16,467 bases of DNA from JANQRV01 sp964533785 (GCA_964533785.1 CAZHNG010000135.1:1-16467); one strand, 5' to 3'. Shown: positions 1-7,618, counted from the first letter of the stretch. The notes: generated by a model not told the origin, from the sequence alone. Numbers and translations: made by a program.

Positions 1-312
1 CGCCATTACTGGCACAGTAGGCGGGTTTCAAAATACATAAGTTTCCCTTAACCTGACGGCTATGATCGGGCAGGCAGGTATTGACCTATGTGTTTTATAA
101 ATTCTGTCATCTCTAATTCTTTTAACTTATTAGACAGCCCCTACTGCACGCCATTCTACAATAATACAAGTATTGACGCCCCCGATCCATGACCATTATC
201 ACCTCTAGGATTGATTTATACCACGGTCATGATTATTATCATAAAGGCTATTCGATAAAAATCACGCCTAATTTTTCCCGTCTTCCGTAAATTACCCCAA
301 AAGAAAAATAAT
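1..312. other. Intergenic stretch upstream of the ClbS-like gene
   Basis: I see no convincing gene here. Reading frames entering from the left edge stop within about 50 bases, too short to identify an upstream gene. The only structure is a pair of related 14-mers, CATGACCATTATCA (188-201) and CATGATTATTATCA (228-241), 40 bp apart with 12 of 14 identical bases. CATGACC (188-194) is also the inverse of GGTCATG (225-231). This could be an operator for the following gene, but nothing confirms it. No TAnnTTTG promoter box is obvious; the closest is TAATTTTT near 270. Confidence 0.5.
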
Positions 313-832
313 ATGCCAAGACCAAAAACAAAAAAAGAATTGCTCGAATTGAGCCAAAAAAATTTTCAAAAACTGAACGATTTTGTCGCCACCTTTTCGG
401 AGTCAGAAAAAAAGGCAACTTTTCCCGAAGGATACCTGAACCGGAATATCAGAGACGTGCTGGCGCATTTACACCACTGGCACCTGATGTTTTTAGAATG
501 GTATAAAATCGGGATGGGAGGAGCCAAGCCCGACATGCCGGCTAAAGGCTATACCTGGAAAACCGTGCCCGAGTTGAACAAAGTCATTCAGCAAAAATAT
601 AGTGATATGCCGTTGCAAGAAGTTCGTCAATTATTGAATGACTCCTACCAACAAGTACAAAAGCTCATCAAAAAACACAGCGATGAAGAGTTGTTTGGAA
701 AAAAGCGGTACAAGTGGACGGGGGGGCACATCACTCGGGGCTTATCTGATATCAGCCACTTCCAGCCATTATGATTGGGCGCATAAATTAATCAAAAAGT
801 GTAAGAAAGAACAATTGATTAAAAACAAATAA
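313..832 (+). pseudogene. ClbS/DfsB-family (DinB-like four-helix) protein, frameshifted
   Basis: The N-terminal 136 residues read in frame from ATG 313, with the family-like HLHHWHLMFLEW segment at about residues 52-63. After WTG the frame runs out to a TGA at 772-774 with a tail unlike the family. The next frame (+1) continues the expected ClbS ending, TSLGAYLISATSSHYDWA, and stops at 830-832. Dropping one G from the G7 run at 720-726 joins both parts into about 172 residues, close to the usual family length of about 165-170. ClbS of colibactin producers is a cyclopropane hydrolase that protects DNA from the toxin; most relatives have no known role. The slip could be a real mutation, a phase-variable tract or a sequencing error. 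Family call is strong, intactness unknown. Confidence 0.85.
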
Positions 833-842
833 TATCATCAGC

Positions 843-947
843 ATGCTTGGGTGCAAATATTTTTTGTCTTACGTCATTTTACTATCCATCGTTGCCTGCA
901 ATAAGGATAGTGATTTAGGCGATTACAGCGGTATTGAAATGGTGTAA
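843..947 (+). pseudogene. Detached lipoprotein signal peptide of the serine hydrolase
   Basis: ATG 843 opens a 34-codon frame with a lysine near the N terminus, a hydrophobic stretch (YVILLSIVA) and a lipobox-like LSIVAC, with Cys at residue 19, followed by a polar NKDSD linker. It ends at TAA 945-947. The same frame continues without another stop through the serine hydrolase that ends at 2255. This is therefore most simply the export signal of that enzyme, cut off by one nonsense codon. It starts 10 bases after the ClbS-like frame ends, so the two genes were probably cotranscribed. Confidence 0.65.
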
Positions 948-983
948 GAAAGCAGTCTTGCTGACCATCAATTCAATACGGAA

Positions 984-2255
984 TTGATGGATAAGGTAGA
1001 AGAACGAATCAGGGGTGAGGATTTTGGAAAAATTACCAGCCTGATCCTTCTCCATGAGCGGGCATTGATCTACGAGAAATATTTCGGGAACCGGGATCGG
1101 CATGATCTGCACTACATCGCCTCGGATACTAAAAGCATCACTTCCTTATTATTTGGAATTGCCCGGGATCAGGGCCATATTAAATCACTAGGTGAAAAAG
1201 TCCTTTCTATTTTTTCGGATATTGATATTCAGCACCCGGATGATAGAAAATCGGCTATTTCAATTGAGCATTTATTAACGATGACGGCCGGTTTTGAATG
1301 GGACGAATGGATCCCTTATGCTGATCCTGCAAACTCGAATACCCAATTAAAAGCTTCCGAAGATTGGGTTGCTTATACCTTAAATCAACGAATGGCGGAT
1401 GCTCCGGGAGAAAAATTCGTCTACAACAGTGGGGCATTGATCTTACTTGGGGAAATCGTCAAGCGGAAAACGAACCAAAGCGTTATAGAATTTGCAGTTG
1501 AAAACTTATTCAAGCCACTTAAAATCAACGATTTTGAATGGACTACAAAAAATGGAGTAACCCATTGTGGAGGAGGGTTACAATTGAGGCCCATTGATAT
1601 GGCCAAAATAGGATACCTGGTATTGCAAAATGGAAAATGGGGGAACCAGTCCGTTGTTTCGGAGGACTGGATAGACCGTTCTTTCCAAAAGAAGACTGCG
1701 GCCACTTTTCGCTTTAACTACGGTTATCAATGGTGGAATTTCGAACCTGCGCTTGATATTCTTGATGACATTGGGCATGCCAGCGGTCACGGGGATCAAT
1801 ATATTTTTATGATCAGAGACCTGGATATGGTCATTGTGATGACGGGCGAAAACTATGAAGGGGAAATAAAACATACAGCTTATGATCTTCTTTTCGAAAT
1901 ATTAAAAACTAATCCAGACTATCAATCAAAAGTTTTTGAAAAATACGCCTGGATCAGTGAAATTCAAGTGGAGGACTATGATTATGCGGACATTGAATAT
2001 ATGAATATCGCTTATGAACTGATTAGTTATGGCGGTTATCGTCAGGCTATCGAGGTGCTGGATAAACTGCCAAAAGAAAGCAATGCTACTAATTGGTTTT
2101 ACCTCTTTCTGTATGGTAAAGCTTATTACCATATAAATGATGAAGAAAAAACTATTGATTATTTAAATAAACATTTAGAGCATAACCCTGAAAACTCTCT
2201 ACATGAACAGGCTTATGCTGATTGGGCAATGGAAATGTTACAGGATTTAAATTGA
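984..2255 (+). CDS. Class C beta-lactamase-type serine hydrolase (S12 family) with C-terminal TPR-like tail
   Basis: Beta-lactamase fold serine hydrolase. Counting from TTG 984, the nucleophile motif is S47-D-T-K50 (SxxK), the second motif is in FVYNSG at about residues 145-150, and a HGDQ near residue 263 stands in the place of the KTG/HxG motif. The last 110 or so residues look helical and TPR-like (AYELISYGGYRQAIEVLDKL). The family includes DD-peptidases, esterases and the colibactin-maturing peptidase ClbP; substrate here is unknown. The TTG/ATG start at 984/987 is only what remains below the in-frame TAA at 945: residues ESSLADHQFNTELMDK just upstream of and across this start read as genuine protein, and the lipoprotein leader at 843 lies in the same frame. 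An intact gene would be 843-2255, about 470 residues. As it stands the enzyme would lack its export signal and be cytoplasmic or silent. Confidence 0.85.
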   Translation: MMDKVEERIRGEDFGKITSLILLHERALIYEKYFGNRDRHDLHYIASDTKSITSLLFGIARDQGHIKSLGEKVLSIFSDIDIQHPDDRKSAISIEHLLTMTAGFEWDEWIPYADPANSNTQLKASEDWVAYTLNQRMADAPGEKFVYNSGALILLGEIVKRKTNQSVIEFAVENLFKPLKINDFEWTTKNGVTHCGGGLQLRPIDMAKIGYLVLQNGKWGNQSVVSEDWIDRSFQKKTAATFRFNYGYQWWNFEPALDILDDIGHASGHGDQYIFMIRDLDMVIVMTGENYEGEIKHTAYDLLFEILKTNPDYQSKVFEKYAWISEIQVEDYDYADIEYMNIAYELISYGGYRQAIEVLDKLPKESNATNWFYLFLYGKAYYHINDEEKTIDYLNKHLEHNPENSLHEQAYADWAMEMLQDLN

Positions 2256-2275
2256 AGCATGCAAAACAAAATGCC

Positions 2276-2905
2276 ATGAATAATAAACACGAATGGAAAA
2301 AAGCGGAAAAGGCTATTTATATGCCCAAACGCAAGCCGGAAAAAGTGGTTATTCCTAAGTTTAAGTTTTTTACCATTGAGGGAGAAGGCAATCCCAATGA
2401 TGAATTCTTCGGCGAATACATCGGAGTTTTATATTCCCTTTCCTATGTGGTAAGAATGAGTCACAAAAAGGGGATGGCTCCTGATGGGTATTACGAGTAT
2501 ACCGTTTATCCATTGGAAGGGGTTTGGGATCTTAAGGCGGCAGCTAAAAAAGGGGGAGGAAAAAAGTTTAGTAAAGACGATCTGGTTTTTACCTTAATGA
2601 TGCGCCAGCCCGATTTTGTGGATGCTCATTTTGCCGCCAAGATCATTGAATGGACGAAGGAAAACAAGCCCCATGAGTTATTAGACCAGGTCAAATTTGA
2701 AGAGCTGGAAGAAGGGCCTTGTGTACAAATGTTACACGTAGGGCCCTATGATGATGAACCCCAAAGTTTTCAGGTGATGGAAGCGTTTGCGCAAGAGCAA
2801 AACTTGAAACGGAAATCGAAAATACACCGGGAAATCTATTTGTCGGATGCCAGGCGAACGGCTCCGGAAAAATTGAAGACCGTTTTGCGGTTTCAGGTAG
2901 CTTGA
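2276..2905 (+). CDS. GyrI-like small-molecule-binding domain protein
   Basis: A 209-residue protein of the GyrI-like/SAV2435 type. Visible landmarks are an N-terminal KHEWKKAEKAIYMPK, the core YTVYPLEGVWD (residues 75-85), a HVGPYDDEP strand-turn (154-162) and a C-terminal REIYLSD (185-191), all typical of the SOUL/GyrI barrel. Members bind small hydrophobic ligands; some GyrI-like proteins hydrolyse cyclopropane-containing DNA alkylators (known for the family, not shown here). I chose ATG 2276 over the GTG/ATG-type opening at 2222 because homology-like sequence begins at MNNKHEW and the longer start would overlap the upstream gene. It sits 20 bases after the serine hydrolase and 10 before the AlkD gene, so it is probably part of one transcript. 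Confidence 0.85.
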   Translation: MNNKHEWKKAEKAIYMPKRKPEKVVIPKFKFFTIEGEGNPNDEFFGEYIGVLYSLSYVVRMSHKKGMAPDGYYEYTVYPLEGVWDLKAAAKKGGGKKFSKDDLVFTLMMRQPDFVDAHFAAKIIEWTKENKPHELLDQVKFEELEEGPCVQMLHVGPYDDEPQSFQVMEAFAQEQNLKRKSKIHREIYLSDARRTAPEKLKTVLRFQVA

Positions 2906-2915
2906 TTTTTAAATT

Positions 2916-3623
2916 ATGGAAGAAATATTAAAGAAGATACGCGATATCCTCAACGCAAATGTTGACGAAAAGACGCAAAAGAATGCCGAGCGTTTTTTCA
3001 AAGAAGAGATCAGGTTTTACGGTGTGAAAACCGCTACCGTTCATAAGATTGCTAAAGAAAGCTTTAAGACGGCCCAAGATTGGTCAAAAGCAGAAGTTTT
3101 TGCGGTATGCGAGCAACTTTGGCAATCCGGAATAATAGAAGAATCTTTTATTGCTTGTAATTGGTCTTATTACCTCAAGAAAGATTATGAACCAGCAGAT
3201 TTTGTCATTTTTGAAAAGTGGGTGGATCATTATGTAAGCAATTGGGCTTCGTGCGATACTTTATGCAATCATACGCTCTCCGCTTTTCTGGAAATGTACC
3301 CGGAATTTTTAAGGGAATTAAAGTCTTGGACAAAGTCGAAAAATCGGTGGAAACGCCGGGCTGCTGCGGTTGCATTAGTACCATCAGCCAGGAGAGGAAA
3401 ATTTTTGAACGAAGTTTTGGCGATTGCCGATCAATTACTATTAGATAAAGATGACCTGGTACAAAAAGGCTACGGCTGGATGCTCAAAGAAGCCAGCAAA
3501 GTCTACCAGGATGAAATATACCATTACGTCATGCAGCACAAGGCTGTAATGCCGAGGACGGCATTGCGGTACGCAATAGAAAAGATGCCGGACCATTTAC
3601 GGGCGGTGGCAATGGAAAAATAA
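2916..3623 (+). CDS. DNA alkylation repair protein, AlkD-type HEAT-repeat glycosylase
   Basis: A 235-residue all-helical HEAT-like protein matching AlkD in length and layout. The AlkD catalytic set is present at near-identical numbering to the Bacillus cereus enzyme: W110 and D114 in SNWASCD (W109/D113 in AlkD), R148 in WKRRAA, and W188 in GYGWMLK (W187). AlkD excises cationic alkylated purines (N3 and N7) without flipping the base, and its relative YtkR2 removes the bulky adduct of yatakemycin. The presence of all four residues argues for an active enzyme. It follows the GyrI-like gene by 10 bases and its stop codon overlaps the start of the next gene (TAATG), indicating translational coupling. 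Confidence 0.92.
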   Translation: MEEILKKIRDILNANVDEKTQKNAERFFKEEIRFYGVKTATVHKIAKESFKTAQDWSKAEVFAVCEQLWQSGIIEESFIACNWSYYLKKDYEPADFVIFEKWVDHYVSNWASCDTLCNHTLSAFLEMYPEFLRELKSWTKSKNRWKRRAAAVALVPSARRGKFLNEVLAIADQLLLDKDDLVQKGYGWMLKEASKVYQDEIYHYVMQHKAVMPRTALRYAIEKMPDHLRAVAMEK

Positions 3624-4306
3624 TGCGAACTATGGGATACTACATAGACTTAACCCAAATCAGCATCGACCAATACAAAAAGGTATTGAAGTCCGCTGAT
3701 TTGTTACCTAGTTGGATGATTTTAAAAAATAACATCGATGAAAACCTGGAGGCCATCAAAAAACAGGGTATTCGGAATATTGAGGAGCTGAAAATTGCTT
3801 TGAAGACCAAGCAGAAAGTGCTGGAATTTGCGCAGCGATCCGGGTTGTCCGAACAATATTTAACTATCCTCAGAAGAGTGATCAACGGCTACCATCCTAA
3901 GCCTAATAAGATCAAAGATTTTCCAGGCATTCAAACCGAAATAGCCAAGAAGCTGGAATCCCTGGGCATCAAAAACACCCTTCAGTTGTACGACCATATT
4001 CTTACGGATACAAAAAGAAAAAAGTTATCTGACCAAACGGGTATTCAAAAAAGGGAAATTGAAAAACTGGCCCATCTAACCGACCTTTCCAGGATCAAAT
4101 GGGTGAATCATACCTTTGCTAATGCCTTGCTGGAAGCGGGATTTGATTGTGTGGAGAAAGTAGCAAAGGCTGATCCCGATGACCTATTCCAGTCCGTCAA
4201 AAAGGTCAACCAAGAAAAGCAACTCTACAAAGGTCAGGTCGGGGTAAAGGACATGAAACGCTGCATAACAGCAGCCAAGGATCTAACATTGGATATTCAA
4301 TACTGA
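3623..4306 (+). CDS. Helix-hairpin-helix, DUF4332-like protein
   Basis: A 227-residue protein with repeated HhH-like helical modules: IKKQGIRNIEELKIAL (about 44-59), the hairpin IKDFPGIQTEIAKKLESLGI (about 96-115), and a further LLEAGFDCVEKVAKADPDDL segment (about 169-188). This pattern resembles DUF4332 proteins, which carry HhH folds expected to contact DNA or protein; no activity is established. It has no signal peptide. The start at 3623 overlaps the AlkD stop by one base; ATG 3632 (MGYYIDL) is an alternative that looks more family-like. The coupling to AlkD suggests a partner in DNA repair, by inference only. Confidence 0.7.
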   Translation: MRTMGYYIDLTQISIDQYKKVLKSADLLPSWMILKNNIDENLEAIKKQGIRNIEELKIALKTKQKVLEFAQRSGLSEQYLTILRRVINGYHPKPNKIKDFPGIQTEIAKKLESLGIKNTLQLYDHILTDTKRKKLSDQTGIQKREIEKLAHLTDLSRIKWVNHTFANALLEAGFDCVEKVAKADPDDLFQSVKKVNQEKQLYKGQVGVKDMKRCITAAKDLTLDIQY

Positions 4307-4391
4307 TCCCAGAAAATGCTTGCCCATGATCTTTATAAAATTACTCTCCAGCAGCTTTAGTAAGGTGATGGAATGGGTTTGATGGTATTAT

Positions 4392-5258
4392 TCAAGATGC
4401 TGTATTTCCTTCTTTTGTCAGGATGTCGATCAATTCAGCACATCCGCCTTTTTTGATGAAGTCGGAATGCTCCTCGATGGTGTCAAAATTCCGGCCGGTA
4501 ATTTTTTGACATTCCATTTCTGACCGGGTGACCTCATTAAAGGCTTTAATTAGTTTTTCAGCTTCCGGGTTTTTGAAAAAAGGAGGATTCTCGCCTGGAT
4601 GTGTCTTACACCATTCAAGTGCTTTCATCCAAATGGCGGCGGCTAGAGCCCCACAGCCTTTGCCACTTAAACCCAATCCTCCGGCGAATCCGGCAACCAT
4701 AACGGTTTCTTCGTCGGTGGCTCCCATTCTTCTCGCAACTTCGGAGGCGCAGTTCATCGGTTTTTCAGGTAGATCAACGGGAATGTCTGCAAATCCTTCT
4801 TTTCCAGCTTGAATGGCTTTGGGGGCCCATTCTTCAGCTAGGTTGAAACATAAGCTGTTTTCCATCCCCTTGATCATGGTTTGCAGCATGAATTTTACCA
4901 TCCCGAAAAAACTTCGCATGTTAACTCCCGTGATTGCTCTGCAATTAACGGTATTGGTTTGGTTTAAAAAGGAGTCAACAACATGCTGGGTAGCAATTAA
5001 TGCCAAGGCTTTGGCTTGATCGGTATCCTCAAACCTTTGGTAAGATTCCGCTCCGACGGCCAAGGTGGCCCCCCAAAGCATACCGCATTGATGGCCGTGT
5101 CTCAAAATGCCCCCAGCTAAAGGATCCACGGCGCGTTCATGGGCGTCCCTCGGATGTCCAAATTCTCGATTCAGAATGTGGGCAAATGTTTGGGCGCAAG
5201 TACCGCATTTTTTAAATACTGCTTTTGTATCGTTTGGTTGGTTCGGTGTGTTTTCCAT
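4392..5258 (-). CDS. Duplicated C_GCAxxG_C_C family redox-type protein
   Basis: A 288-residue, cysteine-rich protein built from two C_GCAxxG_C_C domains. The first half has C18/C21, GG before HQCGMLWGA (C58) and NCRAITGVN (C106); the second has NCASEVARRMG (C170), a Gly-rich GFAGGLGLSGKGCGAL (C202) and ECQKITGRN (C250), plus C273. The distance from the CG motif to the C..ITG motif is 48 residues in both halves (58 to 106, 202 to 250), showing an internal duplication. Single-domain members are usually about half this length. They are annotated as probable redox-active proteins with no solved chemistry. No signal peptide is seen, so it is probably cytoplasmic. It converges on the HhH gene and lies 253 bases downstream of the VOC gene. 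Confidence 0.85.
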   Translation of the reverse strand: MENTPNQPNDTKAVFKKCGTCAQTFAHILNREFGHPRDAHERAVDPLAGGILRHGHQCGMLWGATLAVGAESYQRFEDTDQAKALALIATQHVVDSFLNQTNTVNCRAITGVNMRSFFGMVKFMLQTMIKGMENSLCFNLAEEWAPKAIQAGKEGFADIPVDLPEKPMNCASEVARRMGATDEETVMVAGFAGGLGLSGKGCGALAAAIWMKALEWCKTHPGENPPFFKNPEAEKLIKAFNEVTRSEMECQKITGRNFDTIEEHSDFIKKGGCAELIDILTKEGNTAS

Positions 5259-5391
5259 CTTTCTAAGGTTTGGTTTTACTGCGTCATTTTAAAAAGGATG
5301 AGATTTCGATTAGTTATTGTGAAGACGGACTATGATGTTTCATGACTTCGTAGTCGCATTCTTTGATATTAAATCAGGTTATTGTGGACAC

Positions 5392-5442
5392 TGACCGGTC
5401 AGAGACCGGATGATATTCCTGCCAAGTCTGGAGACTTGACAG
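5392..5442. repeat. Twin hairpin element between two minus-strand genes
   Basis: Two adjacent hairpins lie in the 253-base gap between the VOC gene and the C_GCAxxG_C_C gene. CCGGTC-AGA-GACCGG (5395-5409) is a perfect 6 bp stem, overlapping the palindrome TGACCGGTCA (5392-5401). The second has arms CTGCCAAGTC (5419-5428) and GACTTGACAG (5433-5442) around TGGA, pairing 9 of 10. No T-run follows on either strand, so it resembles a dispersed REP-like or RNA-structure element more than a simple terminator, though it could end the VOC transcript. Nothing else is evident in the gap. Confidence 0.5.
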
Positions 5443-5511
5443 ATCGGTCGTTTGTTTTCCATTTTTATAGGTTTTAAACTTTGTACGAAAATATGCTTCC
5501 GGTCATTTTTC

Positions 5512-5886
5512 TTACTTAGCTTTTGGCTGCACCTCCATGATCCCCAATATATTGCCTTCCGTATCCTTACAAACTGCGATATAGCCGACGTTAGGAATAG
5601 GTGCCTTGGGTTCAATAATAGTCCCTCCCAGCTTTTTCAATTTGTCAAGGGATTTATCGATGGAATCGACCTGAATAAAATTGGTGATGCCTTGCCATTG
5701 CTTCTCCCGTTTGGCCATTCCTCCACCTATACCTTTTTCACCGTTGGCGGTATGCGTTTCAATTAGATAGTACTCATCTTCGCTAAATGGAAATTTCTCG
5801 ATCTTCCAGCCGAATAGCTCTTCGTAAAAATGCTTGGCGCGCTTCACATCATTTGCAGCAATATCGAAATGAATGATTGAAGCCAT
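5512..5886 (-). CDS. VOC family (glyoxalase/bleomycin-resistance fold) protein
   Basis: A 124-residue vicinal-oxygen-chelate protein. It shows the typical opening IIHFDIAANDVKRAKHFYEELFGW (residues 4-27, split motif HFDI then RAKHFYEELFGW), a central GGGMAKR loop and the closing strand GYIAVCKDTEGNILGIMEV, equivalent to the D..GN..gl/e ending of the family. VOC proteins of this type can be metal-dependent lyases, dioxygenases or antibiotic-binding proteins; the substrate cannot be told from sequence. It has no signal peptide and is probably cytoplasmic. It lies alone between two structured gaps and is on the same strand as its neighbours. Confidence 0.88.
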   Translation of the reverse strand: MASIIHFDIAANDVKRAKHFYEELFGWKIEKFPFSEDEYYLIETHTANGEKGIGGGMAKREKQWQGITNFIQVDSIDKSLDKLKKLGGTIIEPKAPIPNVGYIAVCKDTEGNILGIMEVQPKAK

Positions 5887-6006
5887 TTTCTTTTTCTTAC
5901 AAAGAAAAGCCGGTACAATTTAATAGGGTGTGACTTCTATCAAATAGAAGGATGATTTATTGCTAATAAGGAAGAGCGCAGATGACTCCTGCCGGCCATA
6001 CCATAG

Positions 6007-6035
6007 CCGTCCACGTGGCGGGCCCTACGTGACGG
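6007..6035. repeat. GC-rich imperfect hairpin
   Basis: CCGTCCACGT (6007-6016) and ACGTGACGG (6027-6035) pair over 9 bp with one bulged C, around a GC-rich loop containing the palindrome GGGCCC (6020-6025). It is distinctly more GC-rich than the AT-rich gap around it (5887-6131), which otherwise holds nothing I can name. It lies just downstream of the 6132 stop on the minus strand but no T-run follows, so a REP-like or protein-binding element is as likely as a terminator. Confidence 0.4.
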
Positions 6036-6131
6036 AGCAAACTAATCCTTTTAAAAGACATAATATCTCTATGCACTGCATGTTCTCTATGGTTCCAAAA
6101 AATTGAAAGACGAAGTCTCAAAATCTAAAAA

Positions 6132-7274
6132 TCAGCTCCCCCACTCCTCATGGGGATAACCTTCTCGCCGATTTTGAAAAGACAAGATCTTCGGATTCTG
6201 GATCACCCCATCCTGAATTTCAATAGCCCGCTTAATGGTAAGGCTCTTTTCCCAACGCTCCGGACCGCTCATTACAATCGGCAAATACGGGATCAGACTT
6301 TTAGAAATTTCCCAGGAGGCACTGTTCCAAAGATAGGAAGGCGTATGATCGACCGCATAATAATGAGCCTGTCCTACTTTAAACATTGGATGTTCGAACG
6401 TAGTGGGTTTGGCAAAGGAGAAGCCCATGCCTTCATCACAACTGATGTCTACAATGAGACAGCCGCGTTTCAACCGGTCAATTTGATCTTCCTTGACAAA
6501 CATTAAAGGATGGTCGGTATCCTGCAAAATACCATTGACAATAATATCGGCCTCTGCCAACTCTTCAATGAAAGGCAAAGAATGCCGGTCAGGATGGAAA
6601 GAAATTAGTTCACCTCTTTCATCCTCATCAAAGTGATGATATTCTAATCCGGAGAATTGGCCGGCAACCGGAACGTAATGCCGTGGGATAAAAATAGTAA
6701 TATCATGTATGCCCATGCTCTTTAGAGCAGTTACGGCACCTCTACTCACTGAACCAAAGCTGATCACGACTGCTTTGCGTTGGGGACCGTAATTCCCGTC
6801 GATACCCATTAACCCCAGCGCATGTAGAACCCCAGCATAGCCAGCTATTTCGTTGTTCCTGTGAAAAATATGCATTTGCCATTCACCGTATTCACCCCAC
6901 TGATGCATAGCCTCCCAGGCAATTAAGGTTAACTTCCGGTCAATAGCGATCTGCGTGATCTCACGCTGCTGGACACAATGCGGCCACCCCCATAAAATAC
7001 TGTTCTCCTTCATCTGCCGAAAATCAGCCGCTACTGGCTTGGGCAATAAAGCAATATCGCATTCCTGAAAAAGTGCTTCCCGTTCGAGTACGCCTCCGGT
7101 TTGACTTTCAATTTCTTTATCCTCTATCCCAAACCGCAACCCATACCCTTTTTCAAAGAACAGGTTTTTACGGATCGGTTCTTCTATCCATTCAAATTGA
7201 CCGGGATGAATAGGGACCCGCTTTTCGTACTTTTTGGTGGAATTACCGAAAACGCCGACTTTTAGTAGGTTCAT
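6132..7274 (-). CDS. Alanine dehydrogenase/PNT-family NAD(P) enzyme, N5-(carboxyethyl)ornithine synthase-like
   Basis: A 380-residue protein with the AlaDH/PNT N-terminal pattern KRVPIHPGQ (about residues 18-26), FFEKGYGLRFG (about 39-49), an ILWGWPHCVQQREITQ segment (about 93-108) and a Rossmann nucleotide-binding core with FGSVSRGAVTALKSMG (about 173-188). This arrangement matches proteins annotated as N5-(carboxyethyl)ornithine synthase or saccharopine-dehydrogenase-like, which reductively condense a 2-oxo acid with an amino acid using NAD(P)H. The VDISCDEGMGFSFAKPTTF segment (from about residue 273) fits the same group. The exact substrate is not determined. It is cytoplasmic with no signal peptide. 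It is monocistronic by spacing, preceded by a repeat-rich 450-base gap. Confidence 0.7.
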   Translation of the reverse strand: MNLLKVGVFGNSTKKYEKRVPIHPGQFEWIEEPIRKNLFFEKGYGLRFGIEDKEIESQTGGVLEREALFQECDIALLPKPVAADFRQMKENSILWGWPHCVQQREITQIAIDRKLTLIAWEAMHQWGEYGEWQMHIFHRNNEIAGYAGVLHALGLMGIDGNYGPQRKAVVISFGSVSRGAVTALKSMGIHDITIFIPRHYVPVAGQFSGLEYHHFDEDERGELISFHPDRHSLPFIEELAEADIIVNGILQDTDHPLMFVKEDQIDRLKRGCLIVDISCDEGMGFSFAKPTTFEHPMFKVGQAHYYAVDHTPSYLWNSASWEISKSLIPYLPIVMSGPERWEKSLTIKRAIEIQDGVIQNPKILSFQNRREGYPHEEWGS

Positions 7275-7344
7275 GTTTGTTGGTTTTAGACGCTAGACAC
7301 TAGATGTATTGGCTTTTAAACTTGGGGCGATTCTATTTAAGCTT

Positions 7345-7401
7345 TAAGTGGTTATAGGGTTATTAAGTGGTTATAGGGTTATTAAGTGGTTATAGGGTTA
7401 T
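7345..7401. repeat. Three perfect 19 bp tandem repeats
   Basis: The unit TAAGTGGTTATAGGGTTAT occurs three times without any mismatch (7345-7363, 7364-7382, 7383-7401), then decays into two TTATAAAG units (7398-7413). An inverted copy of its core, ATAACCCCATAAC (7446-7458), matches the reverse of GTTATAGGGTTAT with one mismatch and could pair with the last copy across a 44 base loop. Perfect copies suggest recent slippage or selection. There are no unique spacers, so it is not CRISPR. Confidence 0.9.
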
Positions 7402-7618
7402 AAAGTTATAAAGTTATTTGGGGATAAAAATTGGGAGTGTTTTGTATAACCCCATAACCATAGCCCCCAAGCTATTAAATCGAATAAAACTACCCCTAAG
7501 TTAAAGAGGCACTAGAAGGAATCAACCCTTCTTCGCTCTTCAAGCCACAAATTAAAAAAAACTAAATTTTATCATACGTTCGAAAGACAAACGAATCTGA
7601 ATCAACAGCACAACCATG

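Noticed and set aside
1578..1874. Antisense frame of 98 residues inside the serine hydrolase
   Set aside because: It lies opposite a recognisable enzyme, has no plausible family features and is best explained as a shadow of codon usage.
2222..2275. Longer start of the GyrI-like gene
   Set aside because: It would overlap the serine hydrolase end, and the first 18 residues (MGNGNVTGFKLKHAKQ...) show no family character; ATG 2276 fits better.
5452..5766. Plus-strand frame opposite the VOC gene
   Set aside because: The minus-strand VOC protein has a clear family pattern; the opposite frame has none.
7345..7401. CRISPR-like repeats
   Set aside because: Units abut directly with no spacers, and there is no cas gene nearby.
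7350..7401. Telomere-like TTATAGGG motif
   Set aside because: Only three copies inside a 19 bp unit in the middle of ordinary genes; no chromosome end is suggested.
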